A stretch of 64,000 bases of DNA, taken from the IMG/VR virus record IMGVR_UViG_3300010375_000001, positions 1 to 64,000 of that record. The stretch is one strand, 5' to 3'. The notes below the pieces were generated by a model that searched no databases, was not told the origin of the DNA, and was given only the letters and a program-made list of their open reading frames with translations. Source of the stretch: a virus. This document shows, in pieces, positions 56,198 through 63,059 of this stretch. Each line of letters begins with the position of its first letter. Positions within the stretch are counted from its first letter, which is position 1. A program made the position numbers and the translations under genes.

Positions 56198-56833
56198 ATG
56201 GATCAATTAAAAAATGTTAGTAACGAAATTCCAGAGCGTTTCCCCTTTGAAAAGAGGAACTGGAAAGATTTAGATATGGATAAAATGATGGTCGAATATC
56301 AAGAAAAAGAACGATTACAGGCTCTCGGTATGTACGCCCATGTGAATTGGCAATGGGTAAGGCCGTTGGCCAAGTGGCTGGGCGAGCGAAGGGTATTAGA
56401 GGTTATGGCTGGCGCTGGATGGTTGGCAAAGGCGCTCAGGGAATGCGGCATATCGGTGGTTGCAACCGACGACTTTTCCTGGGGTGAGAAGAAAGGCTGG
56501 CAACTACAGACGGAAGTGGAACAGCTAGAGGCATCTGCTGCCATTCTTAAATACGGGGAAGAGTGTGATATTCTTCTTATCTCTTGGCCTTGGATGGATG
56601 CTGATGCATACAACGCTCTCACTAAATGGAACGAAGTCCATCCCGATGGATTAATCATCTATATAGGGGAGTATGGAGGAGGATGTACAGCCGATGATGA
56701 CTTTCACGACCATTTTGAGATGGTGAACGACAGCGGATTCGGAGAAGTGCAGGCTATCTATCGGCATTGGGATGGAATGCACGACCGCATTTACTTGGGA
56801 AAGTATTCATCTTTAAACGTTAGCGGATCGTAA
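56198..56833 (+). CDS. SAM-dependent methyltransferase-like protein
   Basis: 211 residues from the ATG at 56198. RVLEVMAGAGWLAKALRECG (66-85) is motif I of class I methyltransferases, followed by VVATDDFSW (motif II region) and CDILLISWPWMDA (motif IV). The substrate is not evident. Its stop codon TAA lies inside the loop of the hairpin at 56823-56837. Confidence 0.78.
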   Translation: MDQLKNVSNEIPERFPFEKRNWKDLDMDKMMVEYQEKERLQALGMYAHVNWQWVRPLAKWLGERRVLEVMAGAGWLAKALRECGISVVATDDFSWGEKKGWQLQTEVEQLEASAAILKYGEECDILLISWPWMDADAYNALTKWNEVHPDGLIIYIGEYGGGCTADDDFHDHFEMVNDSGFGEVQAIYRHWDGMHDRIYLGKYSSLNVSGS

Positions 56834-56837
56834 CCGC
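56823..56837 (+). promoter_or_regulatory. Short AYCGYAA-loop hairpin containing the upstream stop codon
   Basis: GCGG/CCGC with loop ATCGTAA; the loop's TAA is the stop of the methyltransferase-like gene, and the next ATG is 10 bases downstream. Confidence 0.5.
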
Positions 56838-56846
56838 GTATAGCTT

Positions 56847-57290
56847 ATGAGATCAATTTTAGTTTTTGCATTCAGCGCTATTCTGGTTGGGTCAGCGAAT
56901 CTACCCCATCATCTTCAGGCCACTAAGCGGATCGATTGTGTAGCCGACGATACGAGTGCGCGGCACGGTCACGATGTCGAGACAGAAAGTTCGTTAACCA
57001 TTCTTATTGATCCAGCTGAAAAGCATCTTCGCTTGGCCGATAGCAGCTATAGGATTGATAGTGTCGTCCATCCTGGAAATGACTATTGGGTGTTGTTTAC
57101 GAAGAAAGATCCAGCCGCGCCAACTAGTAAGGGCGACACGTTGGATTGGCGCTTTGATATCCGAACCGTTCCAACGAATCCGGGACACTTCCAGGTTGTT
57201 GTCAGAGGGGCGCACTGGATAATCTTCAATGGCGAAAGCGTGTACAACACAGGTATCCTATATTACTTCGACTGCGTATCGAAAGATTAA
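56847..57290 (+). CDS. Putative exported protein (147 aa)
   Basis: MRSILVFAFSAILVGSANLP is a signal peptide; the mature domain is beta-rich with paired Cys (IDCVADD and YFDCVSKD) possibly forming a disulphide. A phage-encoded periplasmic or surface protein; role unknown. Confidence 0.62.
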   Translation: MRSILVFAFSAILVGSANLPHHLQATKRIDCVADDTSARHGHDVETESSLTILIDPAEKHLRLADSSYRIDSVVHPGNDYWVLFTKKDPAAPTSKGDTLDWRFDIRTVPTNPGHFQVVVRGAHWIIFNGESVYNTGILYYFDCVSKD

Positions 57291-57300
57291 TCTTAACGTT

Positions 57301-57317
57301 TCCGGACCGCAACCGGA
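57301..57317 (+). promoter_or_regulatory. Short AYCGYAA-loop hairpin
   Basis: TCCGG/CCGGA with loop ACCGCAA, 9 bases before the ATG at 57326; a close match to 51596 with a T-to-C change in the loop. Confidence 0.5.
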
Positions 57318-57325
57318 TCAACAAT

Positions 57326-57820
57326 ATGCAATATGATAAGATGCTTGTTGGACAAGTAAAAATCTGCAATGATTTGCTGGAAGCAATGGGTCGAAAAGAG
57401 CGACTAAAATTAAGCGATGACAAGAAGGGCAAATACGTAGTCATTGGCTATGACCAGCGAGGCAACGAAGTCCAAGCCGTAGGTGGTACAAGGAACGAGA
57501 TGGAAGCATACCTGGGCGGCTTTACAGCGTGCGCCTCTATGTTTAAGGATGTGCGCTTTTTTCTATCGGAGGAAGATTTAGAGAAAATGGGGTTCACTGA
57601 AGTGAGCCAGTATTACGAGCGAATTGCTACTGAAAACGTCCATGATCCAGAGGTGGAGGGCGAGGCGGAAAAATCTTCGGAAAGAGTGCGGGGGCTATTT
57701 CAGGCTATGGACCTGGAGCAGCAAAGCGACTGCTTGCTCTATCTGTTCGATAGGGCCGATAAAACATCTGATATAATGTATCGCAGTGCTTTGGCGTGTT
57801 GCATTACGCACTTATATTAA
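57326..57820 (+). CDS. Hypothetical acidic protein (164 aa)
   Basis: MQYDKMLVGQVKICNDLLEA start; GKYVVIGYDQRGNEVQAVGG near residue 35 looks like a beta hairpin module; acidic helical C-terminus. No family recognised. Confidence 0.6.
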   Translation: MQYDKMLVGQVKICNDLLEAMGRKERLKLSDDKKGKYVVIGYDQRGNEVQAVGGTRNEMEAYLGGFTACASMFKDVRFFLSEEDLEKMGFTEVSQYYERIATENVHDPEVEGEAEKSSERVRGLFQAMDLEQQSDCLLYLFDRADKTSDIMYRSALACCITHLY

Positions 57821-57837
57821 CATTAAACGTTGCCGAT

Positions 57838-58125
57838 ATGCCAGAAGAATCAAAAGAAGAGTTCATTCAAAAGCACATCCAAAATATCTTTTTCATGCGA
57901 GCGTTATACGGACATGTTAATGCCTACGCCGGCTCGTTTGCTAACGATGAAAACGCGCTGAAGTTGGAAAATGGAGAACTGGTAAGCCCGTTAAATGTAA
58001 AGTTGGGTGTAGAATGGCAGCTGCGATCATTTAAATTTAAAGTTATCGAACATCTTCAGCGCGTTAAAGCACCTTCAGATCTGATAATAGAGCTTTACGA
58101 TTGGATGTTCAAAGACGATGTTTAA
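57838..58125 (+). CDS. Hypothetical helical protein (95 aa)
   Basis: Start at 57838 (MPEESKEEFIQKHIQNIFFM) after ATTAAACGTTGCCGAT. Helical, soluble. No family recognised. Confidence 0.58.
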   Translation: MPEESKEEFIQKHIQNIFFMRALYGHVNAYAGSFANDENALKLENGELVSPLNVKLGVEWQLRSFKFKVIEHLQRVKAPSDLIIELYDWMFKDDV

Positions 58126-58161
58126 CACAGGCAAGCCCTGAGAAACCAATAATCCTAAACC

Positions 58162-58207
58162 CACGGCAACGGCGTAGGCCGCATAGGAATCGCGATCCTA
58201 TGCCGTG
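58162..58207 (+). promoter_or_regulatory. tRNA-minihelix-like leader element 15
   Basis: P1 CACGGCA/TGCCGTG (7 bp); P2 CGGC-GTAG-GCCG; P3 TAGGA/TCCTA (5 bp) with 7-base loop ATCGCGA; zero linker. Followed by CGAACTAAAAACAAGGAAACG and the ATG at 58229. Confidence 0.78.
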
Positions 58208-58228
58208 CGAACTAAAAACAAGGAAACG

Positions 58229-58363
58229 ATGAAACCAAAAAAAGGAAACGACATGAAGCGCGATGTGGCTAAATGGTGGTTTATTGCGTTTATCGCTGCG
58301 ATTATTGGCACCATAGCAATGGTATTTTTCTTTATCAGCATTCTTAAGGAGCACACGCATTAG
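58229..58363 (+). CDS. 44-aa membrane protein
   Basis: MKPKKGNDMKRDVAKWWFIA with a membrane span to about residue 38 and a basic N-terminus (in-orientation). The start is set by leader element 15; a terminator follows 4 bases after the stop. Confidence 0.6.
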   Translation: MKPKKGNDMKRDVAKWWFIAFIAAIIGTIAMVFFFISILKEHTH

Positions 58364-58367
58364 TCTT

Positions 58368-58395
58368 GTCAGCCCCTGCGGGGGCTGACTTTTTT
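58368..58395 (+). terminator. Rho-independent terminator, end of the leader-element operon
   Basis: A 9-bp stem GTCAGCCCC/GGGGCTGAC with a 4-base loop and a T6 run. It probably closes the long 44-58 kb transcript. Confidence 0.9.
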
Positions 58396-58423
58396 GAAAA
58401 CACTTAACACTAAATATTTCATC

Positions 58424-58669
58424 ATGGTAAAAAGTAAGACAAGAAAGCCCATCAATCCTCGTTCGGCTGAAGCGCTGGCGCAGAAGGGGCTCACGGTTAT
58501 CAAGCTGGAAGTATCGTCGGAATCATTGGATAGCTTAGATGGTATCCGCCAGCAGTTGCCGGGATACAAGGAAATGCATCCGCGAAAGTTTTTAAAGACG
58601 GTAATAAACGAATTAGGGTCTCATCCTCAAATAGAAGGCATCATCAAGGCACTTCTTGGCGTCAAGTAG
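58424..58669 (+). CDS. Small basic protein (81 aa)
   Basis: Start at 58424 (MVKSKTRKPINPRSAEALAQ), which lies after the terminator with TAAATATTTCATC before it. Basic N-terminus, helical C-terminus. No family recognised; perhaps DNA-binding given the neighbour. Confidence 0.55.
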   Translation: MVKSKTRKPINPRSAEALAQKGLTVIKLEVSSESLDSLDGIRQQLPGYKEMHPRKFLKTVINELGSHPQIEGIIKALLGVK

Positions 58670-58699
58670 TCGCGTAATTAATCACAGTAAACAATAATC

Positions 58700-59005
58700 A
58701 TGAAAGCAGAACAGGTAGAAAAGGCAGCAGCCGTCCTGAACGCTCTGGACAATCCCATTCGTAGGCAAATGGTGGATATTTTAATCAAGAACGACACGAG
58801 GCCATCCATACTGCGCAAGCAAATAAAGATGAGCCGGGCGCGGATCGATTACCACATCGGTTTCCTTTTTAAAACGAAGGTAGTGTACCGTCGTAAGGGT
58901 AGGGGGACCGAACAGAAGGGCGGTGGCCAGATCTCCTTCTATTGTATCAACCAACAACAGATGAGGCGCATCGAGAAGGCCGTCGAGTGGTTAACAAAGG
59001 AATAA
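58700..59005 (+). CDS. ArsR-like winged-HTH regulator
   Basis: 101 residues: ALDNPIRRQMVDILIKND, ILRKQIKMSRARIDYHIGFL and KTKVVYRRKGRGTEQKGGG give the helix, recognition helix and wing of an ArsR-type repressor without metal-site Cys. It closes the plus-strand region. Confidence 0.78.
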   Translation: MKAEQVEKAAAVLNALDNPIRRQMVDILIKNDTRPSILRKQIKMSRARIDYHIGFLFKTKVVYRRKGRGTEQKGGGQISFYCINQQQMRRIEKAVEWLTKE

Positions 59006-59009
59006 TAGC

Positions 59010-59038
59010 AAGGCCCGGGTGACCCCTGGGCCTTTTTT
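59010..59038. terminator. Bidirectional terminator between convergent operons
   Basis: AAGGCCC...GGGCCTT stem extended by an inner GGG/CCC, followed by T6. Separates the regulator gene from the leftward glycosyltransferase cassette. Confidence 0.85.
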
Positions 59039-59040
59039 GT

Positions 59041-59652
59041 TTATGCTTCGGCGAATCCATTGAACACATCAGCCTTCAGGATTTCGCTGTTGTAGTCAAC
59101 CTTCTTTCGGTTATTGGCGCTCCAGGACTCCCGCTGCAAGGCAGCGAAGGGATAACAAATGCGAAATAGTCCACGCCCATCTTGGGCGATATCGATGTGG
59201 CCGGCAGGGGATTGGAGAAACGTATCAAAGTAATTCCGATGCATGATATAACAGTGGAGACCGGCGAGTCGATCAGTTTTATAGACCGTTGCCGGCCCTC
59301 GAAGGGATTTACGAAACGAGGCGTGTCGGCGTAGCTCTTCAAGCTGGCGATAGTCGCCGGCAGAATAGATGTCGTATTCTGTCGGGATATGTCGCAGAAA
59401 GTAATCCCAGGCACCCTTACCTGGAAACCAGACATCGGATTCCATCACGCAGACTTCATCCAGCTCCATCTCTTGGGCTTGCCGGATCACGTTCTTGTGC
59501 GACATAGCGATGCAGTCGGCCACGACCTCGCAGCCGGAGGTAATAGCTGGCCAGATGCCGTACTCAGTGATACCCTGGCGCTGGAGCTCGCGCTCGCAGA
59601 GGATGAGCTCGGCATCATCGCGACGTAGGTCGTGTATGACGAAGACTCTCAT
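59041..59652 (-). CDS. Glycosyltransferase-like protein (GT25-like)
   Basis: 203 residues from ATG 59652 (MRVFVIHDLRRDDAELILCE), an opening like LPS glycosyltransferases of family 25. CVMESDVWFPGKGAW carries an acidic pair suited to nucleotide-sugar/metal binding. Last gene of the minus cassette; its ATG overlaps the previous gene's stop. Confidence 0.6.
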   Translation of the reverse strand: MRVFVIHDLRRDDAELILCERELQRQGITEYGIWPAITSGCEVVADCIAMSHKNVIRQAQEMELDEVCVMESDVWFPGKGAWDYFLRHIPTEYDIYSAGDYRQLEELRRHASFRKSLRGPATVYKTDRLAGLHCYIMHRNYFDTFLQSPAGHIDIAQDGRGLFRICYPFAALQRESWSANNRKKVDYNSEILKADVFNGFAEA

Positions 59653-60230
59653 GCCTTTGGTATTACAAAGTACGCCGTCTTCCAACAATTCCCATGGTGA
59701 TCGGTATGGTCTTCCTGCGGAAAGATATATCCTTCATAGTCCCGGACAAGATCTTCGCAGGCCGGGCATAAGAAACCGTCCTGGTGCCAGTTATCTACGA
59801 TCAGGATGCCGCCTTTTTGCAAGAGGATATCAATGGCGTATCGCATACATTCATATCGAAAGATACCATCTACAATGACGATGTCATAAGTCAATTCACC
59901 GACAAACTCCATCGGCGCTTCGACATATTGTCTCTCTTTCGTTCTATCCCCCTCATTCACTTCCTTCAAGAGCACAAGGCCATTAGATAACTGATGCTCC
60001 GCGCACTCTGCCTTAATCTCCATGTAAAACTCCCACTTGGTTTCAATCGTTACGACGATCTCACACTTTTTCCGAAGCCAAGCTGTCGATCTTCCTCCCC
60101 CATATTCGACCACTCTCATATTGCTTAAATCCCAACGTTCCAATACTTGTAGAAACGGATGGGTCAGCCACGGATAACAAAGACCGTTTGATGGGTCTAT
60201 CTTCTGCCAATCGACAAGTTCTTTATTCAT
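59649..60230 (-). CDS. Class I SAM methyltransferase-like protein
   Basis: 193 residues. MRVVEYGGGRSTAWLRKKC is motif I, VVTIETKWEFY motif II, YDIVIVDGIFRYECMRYAID and GGILIVDNWH motifs IV-V. Close to the Methyltransf_24 type found among glycan-modifying genes, so sugar O-methylation is likely. Overlaps both neighbours by 4 bases. Confidence 0.7.
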   Translation of the reverse strand: MNKELVDWQKIDPSNGLCYPWLTHPFLQVLERWDLSNMRVVEYGGGRSTAWLRKKCEIVVTIETKWEFYMEIKAECAEHQLSNGLVLLKEVNEGDRTKERQYVEAPMEFVGELTYDIVIVDGIFRYECMRYAIDILLQKGGILIVDNWHQDGFLCPACEDLVRDYEGYIFPQEDHTDHHGNCWKTAYFVIPKA

Positions 60231-61042
60231 GAAAGGGCAATATATTTATTATAATACTCCGCCATCCATTCCAGGTCGTCGCCAGGATACATTGTTTTGA
60301 AGAGCTTCACGATCTTATCAAAGTTTTCCGGCAGATAGCCCGGACGCGGCAGATGCGCATCGATGATATCGGTTGGGATCGGGGCGGGCCAGCCATCGCG
60401 ATCCGCGCGGAGGGTCGCGAATTGTGTACCCGGCTTGGCTCTATTATGGAATAAGATCGGCGCAGCTTCGTCACCATTCATGGCATACTCAATAATCCTG
60501 TTGTGCGCCTCCTCCTGATCTTTGCTCCAGTAGTTGCCACGGAAGTTATCGGCTTCGATGCCCTTTAACAGATCGTCAACGCACTGCTGAACAGTGCGGC
60601 CTTCTATCTTCATCGCGCTGCGCCACTCCCTCGCTGAGGCGATGATGTAGCACATCGGCAGTTGACCATCCGGCACAAGATCGTGACCGATAACATGAAA
60701 TACTTTATCGTTATGTGACAAGTCGCGAAAGATGGGCGAGAAGACGCACATATCGGCATCGCTCGTAACGAGAATTTCGTTGTCTGGGATGAACTTGAGC
60801 GCAGCGCCATAAAGCCTGGAGCACTGGGCGTATGTAGCAGCCTTGGGTCTCGGCGCCTCGATGTATACGCGGGGGCTATCGTCCAAGTATCTGGATACAA
60901 GTTCCATCTTTTCCAGATGGAGGACATCCGGCATCGTCCAGAAGATAACGCAGCTGACACCCAGCTTCTTCCAGCTGTGCACGGCGAAAGGCAAATTGAA
61001 TAAGTAAAGATCCGTAGGAGTGCAAGACAATATTGCCGTCAT
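60227..61042 (-). CDS. Glycosyltransferase-like protein with DxD motif
   Basis: 271 residues from ATG 61042 (MTAILSCTPTDLYLF). TSDADMCVF near residue 90 is a DxD-type nucleotide-sugar site, and AATYAQCSRLYGAALKFIPD precedes it as in GT-A folds. The start overlaps a NUMOD4-type fragment (61039-61221) that begins with a near copy of the same first nine residues. Confidence 0.65.
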   Translation of the reverse strand: MTAILSCTPTDLYLFNLPFAVHSWKKLGVSCVIFWTMPDVLHLEKMELVSRYLDDSPRVYIEAPRPKAATYAQCSRLYGAALKFIPDNEILVTSDADMCVFSPIFRDLSHNDKVFHVIGHDLVPDGQLPMCYIIASAREWRSAMKIEGRTVQQCVDDLLKGIEADNFRGNYWSKDQEEAHNRIIEYAMNGDEAAPILFHNRAKPGTQFATLRADRDGWPAPIPTDIIDAHLPRPGYLPENFDKIVKLFKTMYPGDDLEWMAEYYNKYIALS

Positions 61043-61221
61043 AAGGAAAGTTTCGTTTTTCTTACCATTGGTAACCCGGTAATATGATTCCAAATAATCC
61101 CTTTATGGATGGAGGAAATTGTCCAAGCTTTGTCGGAGATTTTATAGTAGCCTTCGTATCCTTCAATATCCTTCCATATTTCTTCGGCTTCAGGCGTCAC
61201 ACTCAAGATCGCTGTCATCAT
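61039..61221 (-). CDS. NUMOD4-domain fragment (homing endonuclease remnant)
   Basis: 60 residues: after MMTAILSVTPEAE comes EIWKDIEGYEGYYKISDKAW, the signature of the NUMOD4 module at the N-terminus of HNH homing endonucleases. The HNH domain is absent. The first residues copy the start of the neighbouring glycosyltransferase, as if the endonuclease had been inserted at that gene's 5' end and then largely deleted. Confidence 0.6.
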   Translation of the reverse strand: MMTAILSVTPEAEEIWKDIEGYEGYYKISDKAWTISSIHKGIIWNHITGLPMVRKTKLSL

Positions 61222-61411
61222 CGGATTGATTATTGGTTATAGTCTTAATTGACTTCTTCAACTTGGCCAGAGCCATCAATGCGCCAACCATATTTCTTAA
61301 GGCCGTAGTATCCGGCGCATGTTTGGTATCAACAAGCGTATACCGAATCTCGTCGTTGGTTTCCTCTACACGAATTACAAACTCATTTGGCTGAAGAATC
61401 ACCACGGCCAT
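61190..61411 (-). CDS. Small hypothetical protein (73 aa)
   Basis: MAVVILQPNEFVIRVEETND start, beta then helix, ending in an acidic tail. Overlaps both neighbours. No family recognised. Confidence 0.5.
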   Translation of the reverse strand: MAVVILQPNEFVIRVEETNDEIRYTLVDTKHAPDTTALRNMVGALMALAKLKKSIKTITNNQSDDDSDLECDA

Positions 61412-61718
61412 AGTATCGTTTTTGCTGTTTTAACTGCTCCACCTGCTTATTTAGCTGGGACCACTTATATCTCAACTCTACCAGTTCTTTCTTAAGCGAG
61501 TTTATTTGTTCAAAATGATACCCGCCATTGCAAGCCGATGCAAAAACAAAATCGAACGCATCCAAATATGCGCCACACCCATCGCATTGGATGGCGCGTT
61601 CGTGTTCGTCTACAGTGACGTGATCGTGCTCGCACCTTCTTTCTTTGCGCTTCGGGCTTAACAGAAGGCCATCTTTTGGCCGATCTTTTAGTGAGATAAC
61701 TTTGCTTTCAGAGTCCAT
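61383..61718 (-). CDS. Zinc-binding coiled-coil protein (111 aa)
   Basis: RRCEHDHVTVDEHERAIQCD and GCGAYLD give a C-x-H...C-x-x-C site, followed by a coiled coil (residues about 70-100, LKKELVELRYKWSQLNKQVE). A short zinc-finger/coiled-coil layout seen in several phages; function unknown. Confidence 0.6.
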   Translation of the reverse strand: MDSESKVISLKDRPKDGLLLSPKRKERRCEHDHVTVDEHERAIQCDGCGAYLDAFDFVFASACNGGYHFEQINSLKKELVELRYKWSQLNKQVEQLKQQKRYYGRGDSSAK

Positions 61719-62391
61719 TTATAAAGAAGAGACATTTTCTTGGATCATATCCACCGCCATAGTACGCTACATAGTCAGGCTCATCGATGGCGAGATGGCA
61801 GTTATACATAGCCAAAGAGAGGCATGACTGATCCTGTCGGTGGTGCAGGAATCTTCCATCTTGAGATTCGCCGTTATGCGTACGGGCGCCTTTGTTTAGT
61901 CCCTGATCCATGTAGGCCTTCCACTGGAGGTACAGTTTGCGGGCGTCCGGGTTATTAAAGTTAAGACCCACGATCCCGGAGGCATATTCCGGGAAGGCCT
62001 CGATATCATCGCGCTCGATTCCCAATGCAGCAAGGGCCGCATCGTTGATCGTTTGTGCGAGGTTGTAACCGGACCTAAACATAAAAAATCCTTTTTGATT
62101 TACCAAATCAAAAACCTGCATTGGGTTTCGGATGGCCCAAAATGATGCATCCAAGTAGATAATTTGAGTATATCCTCTCCACAACGCCCATTCAAACGCC
62201 CCTATTTTAAAGTAGTACGGACTTTCATTATGTGACATGCATCCTGGGGGGTATGTGTCCCGCCAAAAAATCATATCTCCCGGAAAGCCATGGAAGATGA
62301 GAGATTTCTCAAGGCGATCGATACCTGATGGATACCATGCCCCGATCCCCACTCCAATTATACATGGTTTATTGTTTCTGTTTATTTCCAT
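61708..62391 (-). CDS. Nucleotide-sugar transferase-like protein (GT-A fold)
   Basis: 227 residues from ATG 62391 (MEINRNNKPCIIGVG), preferred because the upstream in-frame extension coincides with homing-endonuclease debris in another frame. YTQIIYLDASFWAIRNPMQV (about residues 72-91) contains the metal-binding LDA position of glycogenin/GT8-like enzymes. Part of the glycan cassette. Confidence 0.6.
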   Translation of the reverse strand: MEINRNNKPCIIGVGIGAWYPSGIDRLEKSLIFHGFPGDMIFWRDTYPPGCMSHNESPYYFKIGAFEWALWRGYTQIIYLDASFWAIRNPMQVFDLVNQKGFFMFRSGYNLAQTINDAALAALGIERDDIEAFPEYASGIVGLNFNNPDARKLYLQWKAYMDQGLNKGARTHNGESQDGRFLHHRQDQSCLSLAMYNCHLAIDEPDYVAYYGGGYDPRKCLFFINGL

Positions 62392-62488
62392 CCGTGATTT
62401 TTTTATATGATTGTCCTCTTTTAATAAGGCCAATAACTGTATGAGAAACATTAAACCGCTTAGCGATCGAACGATGGGTGCCTGTCAT
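62369..62488 (-). pseudogene. C-terminal HTH fragment of a homing endonuclease
   Basis: The frame encodes THRSIAKRFNVSHTVIGLIK then RGQSYKKI, a DNA-binding HTH like those ending HNH homing endonucleases (IENR1/NUMOD1-associated). Only 39 residues remain, overlapping both flanking glycosyltransferase genes. With the NUMOD4 fragment at 61039 it marks past endonuclease insertions. Confidence 0.5.
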
Positions 62489-63059
62489 CAATATTGTATT
62501 TTACGTAATAATAAAGTTGCGCGGGGATATGGACCTCGCTTTTGAGTAGCGGCTTGATCGCCCGCGCAAAGGCGTGATCTTCGCCAAAAGAGATGGGAGG
62601 AATAGTTGCCTGCCGGCAGATCGAAGTGAGGATGGGCGTTTTAAAGAAGGGGGTTCGAACATAGTCGAAGCCGTCCTGGTTGTTGCCCCAATCGGCATAC
62701 TTCAGACTGAAGTTAGATCGTTGTTCAGCGCCATCGATCAGGCAGCGCTCTTCGAAGGTGATGCAATGAGAGCCCGTTCCAGCGGCTGTACAGATGGCCC
62801 GGAGAGAAGTGTTAGCAACATCGTCGTCGTCGTCGATCTGCCAGCTGTAGAGCCCGGAGGCTCTCCTGTACAGCTCGGCGCGCTTTTCGCCGATGGACAC
62901 TTCGCGGTTATCGGATAGAAAGATGATCTCGATCTTTTCCTCCAGCCCGTCCAGGTCGATCAACCGATGAAGGTAGTCAACCAGTCGCTCCAGCTTCTGC
63001 CGTCTTTCCCTGATCGTCGGGATAAGAATGCTTAACAAAGGTATATTGTCCGTTGTCAT
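62460..63059 (-). CDS. Glycosyltransferase family 2-like protein
   Basis: 199 residues. LLSILIPTIRERRQKLERLV opening and LYSWQIDDDDDVANTSLRAI with the DDDD nucleotide-sugar site are GT2-like; HPSFDR ends the protein within the HTH debris. Overlaps the next gene by 83 bases. Confidence 0.68.
   Translation of the reverse strand: MTTDNIPLLSILIPTIRERRQKLERLVDYLHRLIDLDGLEEKIEIIFLSDNREVSIGEKRAELYRRASGLYSWQIDDDDDVANTSLRAICTAAGTGSHCITFEERCLIDGAEQRSNFSLKYADWGNNQDGFDYVRTPFFKTPILTSICRQATIPPISFGEDHAFARAIKPLLKSEVHIPAQLYYYVKYNIDDRHPSFDR

Noticed and set aside
44301-58207. Reading the leader elements as rho-independent terminators
   Set aside because: No U-run follows the stems, and each is followed within a short distance by an initiation box and a gene; true terminators (45164, 58368) look different.
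44301-58207. Reading the leader elements as a CRISPR array or ordinary tRNA genes
   Set aside because: Primary sequence is not repeated and spacing follows genes, excluding CRISPR; the elements are too short for tRNAs and have no anticodon arm.
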